This document shows, one piece after another, positions 1 through 4,194 of a DNA stretch of 5,482 bases. The notes beneath the pieces are model-generated. The model saw only the letters and a program-made list of their open reading frames with translations, searched no databases and had not been told where the DNA came from. Position numbers and translations under genes: made by a program. Positions within the stretch are counted from its first letter, which is position 1, and each line of letters opens with the position of its first letter. The stretch is from a bacterium (GTDB taxonomy: Bacteria > Chloroflexota > Dormibacteria > UBA8260 > Bog-877): NCBI GenBank assembly GCA_021802115.1, contig JAKABA010000252.1, forward strand, positions 1 through 5,482, written 5' to 3'.

Positions 1-140
1 GCCCCCTCCAGGCGGGCCACATAGCTTGAGCTGGCGGTTAGCTCTCCCCGGCCGATGGCCTCCAGGATGCGCTGCAGCCCGTCCCGAGCCTCGGCCACGT
101 CACCGGGTCGGAGCCGCTGCCTGGAGCTGCGCTTCACCAT
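1..140 (-). CDS. Unknown phage-type small protein, 3' end cut by window edge
   Basis: Only the first 46 codons are visible; the frame is open to the left edge, so the gene is partial. It begins ATG at 140, and the peptide starts MVKRSSRQRLRPGDVAEARD. It is basic at the N-terminus and then forms a predicted amphipathic helix (about residues 13-34), followed by SSYVARLEG. I do not recognise a named family. Short helical proteins of this look are common in actinobacterial prophages and integrative elements, but that is memory of general type only. It starts 7 nt after the stop of the gene at 148-468. It is therefore probably co-transcribed as the next gene of the same operon, and it is the only junction in the operon without a 4-nt overlap. 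The Shine-Dalgarno sequence is weak: GGGGAG lies some 15 nt upstream and GGCGGC immediately before the ATG. Confidence 0.6.
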   Translation of the reverse strand, partial: MVKRSSRQRLRPGDVAEARDGLQRILEAIGRGELTASSSYVARLEG

Positions 141-147
141 GCCGCCA

Positions 148-468
148 TCATCCGCTCCCCGGTTGGTCCGTGGGAGTGAGCCCCTCGCCCCAGTACGCCG
201 CCAGGATGGCTCGCTCCAGCTCCGCGCCCTTGGGTGCCTGCTCCCAGCCCTGGGGTCGCAGGCTCGGGAGCTGTTGAGCCGCCCAGGTGGCGTCTTCGGC
301 CTCGCTGGAGCGACCGCGGCTCAGCTCCCGGTGGAAGCTCGCCAGCCTCGCCGCCACGTCGGCCCAGGACTTGGTCCGCGCCAGCTCGCGGATCTGGCGG
401 TCGATGTCGTCGTTCGGGTACGCCTGCCCGCTCTCCAGCAGTCGGGCGGCTTCGTCCCATAGATTCAC
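148..468 (-). CDS. Small hypothetical protein (106 aa)
   Basis: This encodes 106 residues, beginning with GTG at 468. The GTG overlaps the TGA of the upstream gene in the tetranucleotide GTGA (468-465), which is the main reason for choosing this start. The N-terminal half is helical and acidic/basic mixed (NLWDEAARLLESGQAYPNDD, then a helix through about residue 50). The C-terminal half has Trp-rich patches (TWAAQ at 61-65, GWEQAPKGAELERAILAAYW at 74-93) and ends in a short Gly/Pro/Ser tail. There are no membrane segments or cysteines. No family is recognised. Its place after the zinc-knuckle protein suggests a role near the transition from replication to packaging, but that is positional inference only. 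Confidence 0.7.
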   Translation of the reverse strand: MNLWDEAARLLESGQAYPNDDIDRQIRELARTKSWADVAARLASFHRELSRGRSSEAEDATWAAQQLPSLRPQGWEQAPKGAELERAILAAYWGEGLTPTDQPGSG

Positions 469-1025
469 AGCCAGGCCCTCGGCTGTAGGGGTTCGCCGGT
501 GGGTGTCGCCAGCCGGAGCTGCTGAGCGATCTCAGCTCGCAGGTCGAGCCGATCCTCGAGGCCGCAAGCTTGAAGGGCTGCCTCCACGCACTGGGCCAGC
601 ATCCGGCCCTGGGCCTCGGAGAGGCGCACCAGCCGATCCTCCAGGTTCAGCTTGGCGAGGTCGAGCGCGAACTTCTGAGCGCGGTCGAGAGCCCGTTCGA
701 AGAGCGCCACCTCGGCTCGGAGCTGCTCTCCGGCCCGGCCCTCGTAGCGGAGCTGCTCCAGCGCGGCCAGTCGGTCGGCGAAGTATTCCTTCAGCCGAAG
801 CGCCTCACCCGCGAGCTGCTGGAGGGCCGCCAACGGGTCCGTCATCGGGGGGATGCCCTCACGCTCCAGCACTGCAAGGGCTCGGCGCTCCGCTAGCCGC
901 ACGCGGGCCGCTGAGCGGGCCTGGGGACTCGCGCCGCCATGCATCCGACACCTGGGCGATCCTTGCATGGCGGGCTGGCGACAGCTCCCACCGGAGCGGG
1001 TCTTGGCTCCGCACTGGGCGATCAC
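465..1025 (-). CDS. HGGxSP/HGGxSTG-type zinc-knuckle phage protein (186 aa)
   Basis: The start is GTG at 1025, which overlaps the rusA-like stop as GTGA. It has the strongest Shine-Dalgarno of this half of the operon (GGAGGAGG, 1030-1037). The first 31 residues carry the pattern C5-x9-C15-x10-C26-x2-H29 followed by GGASP. This is the compact Cys/His motif of phage proteins annotated as HGGxSTG-domain and often encoded just before or near the small terminase subunit. Residues 35-60 form a basic helix. Residues 62-172 are a long helical region, probably coiled-coil, with segments LRLKEYFADRLAALEQLRY and NLEDRLVRLSEAQGRMLAQC. The family's biochemical role is not established to my knowledge; zinc binding is inferred from the Cys/His spacing. 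A DNA-binding or packaging-adapter role is plausible from context. The first four codons after the start repeat those of the resolvase gene (I-A-Q). Confidence 0.8.
   Translation of the reverse strand: MIAQCGAKTRSGGSCRQPAMQGSPRCRMHGGASPQARSAARVRLAERRALAVLEREGIPPMTDPLAALQQLAGEALRLKEYFADRLAALEQLRYEGRAGEQLRAEVALFERALDRAQKFALDLAKLNLEDRLVRLSEAQGRMLAQCVEAALQACGLEDRLDLRAEIAQQLRLATPTGEPLQPRAWL
1014..1024 (-). repeat. 11-bp start-site repeat TGATCGCCCAG, copy 2
   Basis: The sequence covers the overlap and first codons of the zinc-knuckle gene. An identical copy at 1451-1461 covers the overlap and first codons of the resolvase gene. Both genes therefore start with x-Ile-Ala-Gln. It may be a relic of duplication or a recombination point between gene modules, or chance. 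Confidence 0.4.
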
Positions 1026-1462
1026 TCCACCTCCTCCACGGCGATATCCCACCGGGGCGAGCCGGTCAGCGCGTACCGCTTGCGGGCTACCAGATCGACC
1101 ACCTGGGAGTCGTCGCCCCATAGCGGGCTGCAGCCGTCGAGCGCCGTCTTCACGTAGTTGTCTAGGTCCGGCCTCTTGGTCGGCATGGCGGTCAGCCGGT
1201 CCCTTTTGGGGACTGATCCAGGCATCCGTAGGAAGACCACCACCGTGAAGGCCAGAGGGCCGGTGAAGGGCTCGGCTTGGCCCAGGGCCGCTATGGCCGC
1301 CTGGCGGATTTGCCACATGGCCTCGGCCGCGTGGGTGGGCACGTAGCCGTGGGCCTTGCCACCTCGGACGGCGACGCGGGGCCTGGGCATTGCCACCGGA
1401 TCGGCGATCACCTCAAAGCTCACCCGCCGGGGACTCGTTGACTCCGGGAGCTGGGCGATCAT
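1022..1462 (-). CDS. rusA: RusA-family Holliday junction resolvase (endodeoxyribonuclease)
   Basis: This encodes 146 residues, starting with ATG at 1462 in the overlap ATGA with the upstream stop. RusA is a small dimeric, Mg-dependent endonuclease that cuts four-way DNA junctions. In phages it resolves recombination or replication intermediates before packaging. The diagnostic core is present: PDLDNYVKTALD at 98-109 with D99, D101, N102 and K105 (the D-x-D-N-x-x-K signature of E. coli RusA D70/D72/K76), then GDDSQVVDL at 116-124, whose aspartates match the third catalytic acidic residue (D91). KRYA follows at 128-131, as usual in the family. The N-terminal part has the expected strand FEVIADPVAMPRPRV with its basic Arg-rich loop. 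Length is slightly above E. coli RusA (120 aa), mainly through N- and C-terminal additions. All catalytic positions are intact, so it is likely active. Its symbol is by family, not by close orthology. Confidence 0.93.
   Translation of the reverse strand: MIAQLPESTSPRRVSFEVIADPVAMPRPRVAVRGGKAHGYVPTHAAEAMWQIRQAAIAALGQAEPFTGPLAFTVVVFLRMPGSVPKRDRLTAMPTKRPDLDNYVKTALDGCSPLWGDDSQVVDLVARKRYALTGSPRWDIAVEEVE
1030..1037 (-). promoter_or_regulatory. Strong ribosome binding site for the zinc-knuckle gene
   Basis: On the minus strand the sequence GGAGGAGG ends 4 nt before the GTG at 1025. It lies inside the last codons of the resolvase gene. It supports the GTG start at 1025 over any upstream start in the same open frame, which extends far beyond without a matching ribosome binding site. 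Confidence 0.7.
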
Positions 1463-1986
1463 GCGCCTTCGTCCTGGGGGAGCTGCGCCAGCAGGACCAT
1501 GATCTCCCGAGCCCTGGGGCGGAGCCACCGCTCCGCGTCACGGTCCCAGTCTGAGCGGGCCTGCCAGGTGCTCAGCCGCTCGGTGGGGTCGATGGTGGGG
1601 GCGAGGACCCAACGGCTCCCGCGCCGCTGCAGGACCGCCCCGCAGGCCCTCGCGCCCAGTAGGCGGCCGTAGACACCCTGGGGATCGTCGGCGTCGCCAG
1701 CGGCGAGCCGGAGCAGCCCAGCCCATAGCTCGGTGCCGGGCAGGTCCGGCCTGGAGTCTTCACCCGGGCGCGTGTGCCAGGGCATCGCCGCCGGGTCGGC
1801 CTGCCAGGTCCGGGCCTGGCGCTCCACCAGCGCCGCCAGCTCCAGCTTGCGGGCCACCAGCTCGAGCCGCAGCTCAGCCGGTATCCGGTCAGCCGGGGCC
1901 AGACGGACGGGGTGCTCCGCGTCACCGGTCAGCCGCACCCTCACCCCCAGGGCCTCCAGGCGCTCCAGCAGCGCCTGCGGGCTCAT
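1459..1986 (-). CDS. Hypothetical protein with TubC-docking-like N-terminus (175 aa)
   Basis: The chosen start is ATG at 1986 in an ATGA overlap with the ATPase stop; a GTG at 1995 is in frame and would add three residues. Residues 3-56 (LLERLEALGVRVRLTGD, then PAELRLELVARKLELAALVE) resemble the TubC N-terminal docking domain fold. That fold has a helix, a beta-hairpin that presents a short sequence beginning near 'RLA', then two helices of the pattern 'pxELrxElxxrKxELxxLv'. The domain was named in NRPS/PKS enzymes, where it docks partner proteins. Similar N-termini occur in proteins of bacterial mobile elements. The rest contains a short region with HTRPGED (71-77), a central globular part (GVYGRLLGARACGAVLQRRG, 104-123), a strand RWVLAP, and a Trp-rich helix to the C-terminus (TWQARSDWDRDAERWL, 140-155). 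Its role is unknown. Sitting between the ATPase and the resolvase, it may be a replisome adapter, which is inference. Confidence 0.75.
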   Translation of the reverse strand: MSPQALLERLEALGVRVRLTGDAEHPVRLAPADRIPAELRLELVARKLELAALVERQARTWQADPAAMPWHTRPGEDSRPDLPGTELWAGLLRLAAGDADDPQGVYGRLLGARACGAVLQRRGSRWVLAPTIDPTERLSTWQARSDWDRDAERWLRPRAREIMVLLAQLPQDEGA

Positions 1987-3608
1987 GGCCGCCACCCCGG
2001 ACCGTCCCCGTCTGGGCCGGACTCCAGAGCATCTATGGGGATGAGGTCGAGCCCACCGTCGGCATCCGGGCGGTGGCCGTTCCTGGCGGGGGGAACTGCT
2101 GCCATTGCTGCCACTGCTGCCACGGGTTTATCGTCCAACTGGGGGTCGGGGCGTGGGTTGATCTCAGGATTTGATCTCAGAGCCACCTCTTCCACCTCAT
2201 CCGGGGGATATGTGGTGGCAGCAATGGCAGCAGTGGCAGCAGTCCGCCGCACTGGTTGGGGAGCGCGCACCAGCAGGGGCACCGGGCCACGGGAGACTCC
2301 ATCTGTCCGTTCCTCGGATACGCAGTCCGGATGCGTCTCCGAGTACCGGGCCACCAGCTTGTGAACCTCCTCCGCCGTCCTACACCCGGCCACGTGGGCG
2401 GCTTGTAGGTCCCTCAGGCGTGCCACCTGCCCAGGGCGACGGCGGAGCCAGTCGATCAGGACTTGCACCCCTTCGTCGAGCCGACGGGTGCCGACGTCAG
2501 CGGCGGCCGATGCCTCGGTCACGTCCAGGGCCAGCTCGGCCTCCACAAAGTAGCTCACCACCTGGGCGGCACGCTCCAGCGTCTCCCCGGCCATCTCCTG
2601 GGGGATCTGCTCCGGGTGGTCGGCGACTTGCAGCACCAGAGCGATACGGGCGAGCTGGAGGGTTGCCTTGGCGACCACTTCCTGTCCGTAGGTGGTGGTG
2701 CGGTTGTCGGTGTATTGGCGCTTCAGTAGGCGCGTGGCCGCATCCCAGGCGGCTTTGGCTCCGGTGCTGAGCCGGACAACCTGCGGATCACGGCTTGCCA
2801 CGGGAGAGCTGCTCTCGGGCTCGCCCACCAGGGCGCGGATCAGCCCATCCCAGGCGCCCAGGACGGCAGGGTCCACCCGGTGATTCAGGCGGGGGAGTGC
2901 AAGTCCGGCGTCGGGCAGGTGGGCCACCAGGAAGCGGGAGCCCAGCCCATCTCCACCTGATAGGACCGCGCTCAGGCGGGCCGGCTGTACCGCGCCCGTG
3001 ACGCTGAGCAGAGGGGCAGGGACGTGAAGGGAGCCGCGCCCCACGCGGTCCACTTGCAACGGGCGGCCGTCCCACAGCGCCAGAAATGAGGGCCTTCCGG
3101 CACCCTTTCCGTTGGCGCGGTATTGATCGAGTCCGGCGACAATCGCCGCGATCTCCGACGCCTCCCACAACAGGCCAGCGCCCGGGTTGTGGAGCATGAT
3201 CGGGGCGAGCGCCTCGACGGTGGCATCCCCCACCAGGCACCTGCGACGCAACGGTTGAGGGGGTGGCTCCGAGCCCTTGGGCAGCTTCGCCATCGCCACC
3301 TCATGTGCAAGGACGGCCTCTTGGTGGGCCTGCGCCCACATAGCCTCCAATCTCCGCAACGGGGCCGTAGCGACTAGTTGGCCCGGTGTCTTGCCGGAGC
3401 CCGGCGGGGCCGCAATGGATGTCCAAAGGATCGCTAGAGCCCGGAAGACTGGAGTCACCTCCAGCTCAGCTCGGCCCGCCATCGCTGCCGCCAGGACGGA
3501 GAGCCCAGGGACGGCGACGAACTCGACAGGGAAGCCGGAAGCCGCACTCGTAGCTGTCGCCAGGTCCGCCAATGACTTGGGCATGGCGTCGGTCGGGAAG
3601 GCGCTCAC
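1983..3608 (-). CDS. DUF3987-type replication ATPase/helicase with C-terminal winged helix
   Basis: This encodes 541 residues starting from GTG at 3608, fixed by the GTGA overlap and by GGAGGAG 5 nt upstream. The frame is open about 27 codons further upstream, but no ribosome binding site fits there. DUF3987 proteins are RecA-like P-loop ATPases of phages and mobile elements, thought to act as replicative helicase/initiator. Visible features are an N-terminal helical region (9-65), Walker A AAPPGSGKTP at 66-75, and a Walker B-like strand and acidic residue GLLWEASE at 145-152. The typical DUF3987 block follows (LDQYRANGKG at 160-169, FLALWDGRPLQVDRVGRGS at 175-193, VTGAVQPARLSAVL at 203-216, GLGSRFL at 221-227). 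A likely winged-helix domain spans about 376-450. The last 90 residues are low-complexity, with two Ala-rich runs (AATAAIAAT and AAVAAMAAV) that coincide with the DNA repeat arrays. No separate primase domain is seen in it. Confidence 0.88.
   Translation of the reverse strand: MSAFPTDAMPKSLADLATATSAASGFPVEFVAVPGLSVLAAAMAGRAELEVTPVFRALAILWTSIAAPPGSGKTPGQLVATAPLRRLEAMWAQAHQEAVLAHEVAMAKLPKGSEPPPQPLRRRCLVGDATVEALAPIMLHNPGAGLLWEASEIAAIVAGLDQYRANGKGAGRPSFLALWDGRPLQVDRVGRGSLHVPAPLLSVTGAVQPARLSAVLSGGDGLGSRFLVAHLPDAGLALPRLNHRVDPAVLGAWDGLIRALVGEPESSSPVASRDPQVVRLSTGAKAAWDAATRLLKRQYTDNRTTTYGQEVVAKATLQLARIALVLQVADHPEQIPQEMAGETLERAAQVVSYFVEAELALDVTEASAAADVGTRRLDEGVQVLIDWLRRRPGQVARLRDLQAAHVAGCRTAEEVHKLVARYSETHPDCVSEERTDGVSRGPVPLLVRAPQPVRRTAATAAIAATTYPPDEVEEVALRSNPEINPRPDPQLDDKPVAAVAAMAAVPPARNGHRPDADGGLDLIPIDALESGPDGDGPGWRP
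2096..2122 (+). repeat. Left array: three 9-bp YTGCTGCCA units
   Basis: On the plus strand the units CTGCTGCCA, TTGCTGCCA and CTGCTGCCA follow each other without a gap. They are the reverse complement of the units in the right array at 2216-2242. Positions 2095-2114 and 2215-2234 are perfect 20-bp inverted repeats of each other. The array lies in the 3' end of the ATPase gene and is read there as Val/Met-Ala-Ala triplets. It is a candidate iteron set or the left arm of a large cruciform. The alternative is a simple trinucleotide-like expansion that encodes an Ala-rich linker. Confidence 0.75.
2158..2180 (+). repeat. 10-bp direct repeat TTGATCTCAG, two copies, 13-bp spacing
   Basis: Copies lie at 2158-2167 and 2171-2180, in the segment between the two inverted 9-bp arrays. 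The 13-bp period is not a multiple of three. The two copies are therefore read in different frames within the ATPase gene (as LRSN and PEIN), so the repetition is at the DNA level, not the protein level. The repeat lies in a relatively AT-rich patch of otherwise very GC-rich DNA. It may be a protein-binding site, possibly part of an origin. Confidence 0.7.
2216..2242 (+). repeat. Right array: three 9-bp TGGCAGCAR units
   Basis: The units TGGCAGCAA, TGGCAGCAG and TGGCAGCAG are contiguous on the plus strand and opposite in orientation to the array at 2096-2122. In the ATPase they encode Thr/Ile-Ala-Ala triplets, different residues from those of the left array because the arrays are read from opposite strands of the same motif. 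The two arrays enclose about 93 bp containing the 10-bp direct repeat. They can be iterons, a cruciform arm, or slippage-derived repeats. Confidence 0.75.
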
Positions 3609-3892
3609 TGCCGCTCCTCCAGCAAGTCGAGGAGCAGGCCCTCGCACCCGACGACCAGCCGTGTCGCCGCCTCGGCCGACCGGGGCCAAGCGGCGGGGTC
3701 CTGCTCAGCCGCAAGGGCACGCGCAGAGTTGAGCAGGCGCTCAGCCGCCAAGGCCACGGCCGCTTGGGCGTCCTCGGAGCACCAGCACCCGGCCAGCTCG
3801 CACTTGCCAATTGCCCAGGGATTTGGTGCATCGTCGGGCCAGCCAGCCGGTCGCCTCTCGGTGCTGGACTTGGGTTCGGCAGACACGTTCAT
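3605..3892 (-). CDS. Small hypothetical protein with Cys cluster (95 aa)
   Basis: The start is ATG at 3892 in an ATGA overlap with the stop of the helix-turn-helix gene; a GTG at 3904 in frame would add four residues. The N-terminal third is polar and probably disordered (MNVSAEPKSSTERRPAGW). A short cysteine cluster follows, KCELAGCWC at 30-38 (C31, C36, C38), which could bind a metal or form disulfides. Residues 41-62 and 73-93 form two Ala/Leu-rich helices. No transmembrane segment or signal peptide is apparent. I do not recognise the family. It ends with LLLDLLEERQ, and its last codons contain the ribosome binding site of the ATPase gene, so the two are translationally coupled. It may be a small accessory factor of excision or replication. 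Confidence 0.7.
   Translation of the reverse strand: MNVSAEPKSSTERRPAGWPDDAPNPWAIGKCELAGCWCSEDAQAAVALAAERLLNSARALAAEQDPAAWPRSAEAATRLVVGCEGLLLDLLEERQ
3614..3620 (-). promoter_or_regulatory. Ribosome binding site of the DUF3987 ATPase gene
   Basis: The minus strand reads GGAGGAG, 5 nt before the GTG at 3608. It decides the start in favour of GTG 3608, as does the GTGA overlap, and lies in the codons for the C-terminal Leu-Glu-Glu of the upstream gene. Confidence 0.7.
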
Positions 3893-4110
3893 CGCGTCCC
3901 GCACCGACTTGGCGCCGCGGGAGCGCTTTCGCTGATGCCCTCGGTGTGGTCGAGGACGAACCTGGCCAGATCCTCCTCACGAACCCGGACTAGTCTGCCG
4001 CCTGGAAGCCGGACGGTTGGAATCTGGCCAGCGGCCGTGAGTTCCCACAAACGCGTCTTCCCTATGTTCAAGCGCTTAGCCGCCTCGCTCAGCGTCAAGA
4101 GATCGGTCAC
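3889..4110 (-). CDS. Excisionase/MerR-type helix-turn-helix DNA-binding protein (73 aa)
   Basis: The start is GTG at 4110, preceded by GGGAGG 5 nt upstream (4116-4121). The same frame stays open to about 4275 but would run through the control region with no better start. Residues 5-52 form a complete winged-helix HTH_17 (excisionase/AlpA/BldC-like) domain. It consists of LLTLSEAAKRLNIGKTRLWE (4-23, helix-turn-helix), the turn TAAGQIPTVRL (25-35), the wing PGGRLVRVREEDL (36-48) and a final helix ARFVL. The tail 54-73 is polar and likely flexible. Such proteins bind beside attachment sites to turn integrase toward excision, or act as small transcription regulators; sequence alone does not separate these. 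It is the first gene of the leftward operon and is divergent from the integrase side. Coupled overlap follows into the next gene (ATGA). The domain call is firm, the excisionase role less so. Confidence 0.88.
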   Translation of the reverse strand: MTDLLTLSEAAKRLNIGKTRLWELTAAGQIPTVRLPGGRLVRVREEDLARFVLDHTEGISESAPAAPSRCGTR

Positions 4111-4190
4111 GGTCGCCTCCCACTGACTCAGCCCGCACCGCGGCGGACCCTCACGTGCTATCCTGAATATCAAGTTATGGCCCCCGTAAG
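4111..4190. promoter_or_regulatory. Divergent control region between leftward operon and rightward genes
   Basis: This 80-bp stretch separates the leftward helix-turn-helix gene from the rightward unknown gene and must hold start signals for both. Visible elements are a 9-bp palindrome CTGACTCAG (4123-4131) just upstream of the leftward ribosome binding site, a CACGTG palindrome (4152-4157), and a TATCCT (4159-4164) that could be a rightward -10. There is also an imperfect dyad TGA-ATA-TCA (4164-4172) in the most AT-rich part. I see no convincing -35 box on either strand. The dyads are candidate operators for a switch protein; the promoter assignments are tentative. Confidence 0.45.
4160..4173 (-). 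repeat. TTGATATTCAGGAT, near copy of the repeat inside the ATPase gene
   Basis: Read on the minus strand, this 14-mer matches TTGATCTCAGGAT at 2158-2170 except for C versus AT in the middle. It lies in the divergent control region over the possible rightward -10. It may be a second binding site for the same protein, linking transcription control to the repeat cluster in the ATPase gene. Chance similarity is not excluded. Confidence 0.4.
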
Positions 4191-4194
4191 TTGA
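4177..4194 (+). other. Five-codon mini-ORF overlapping the start of the 342-aa gene
   Basis: ATG at 4177 begins the peptide MAPVS, and its TGA (4192-4194) overlaps the TTG start at 4191 as TTGA. It starts about 12 nt after a possible -10 TATCCT, so its mRNA leader would be very short or absent. Translation of the mini-ORF could feed ribosomes to the TTG start, which has no clear Shine-Dalgarno of its own. There is no proof that it is translated. Confidence 0.35.

Noticed and set aside
287..1123. Long open frame on the plus strand opposite the zinc-knuckle gene
   Set aside because: It lies antisense to a gene with a clear Cys/His motif and a strong ribosome binding site. The predicted product is Arg/Pro/Gly-rich low-complexity sequence typical of a shadow frame in GC-rich DNA.
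2128..2136. Possible DnaA box (TTATCGTCC) between the repeat arrays
   Set aside because: Only the first five bases agree with the TTATCCACA consensus, so it is too weak to call, though it would fit an origin.
2096..2242. The 9-bp arrays as a CRISPR array
   Set aside because: Units are contiguous without spacers and the two arrays are in opposite orientation.
1774..2770. Plus-strand open frames opposite the ATPase and docking-like genes
   Set aside because: They are antisense to the conserved DUF3987 frame, show no domain, and have Arg/Pro/Ser-rich composition expected from the opposite strand.
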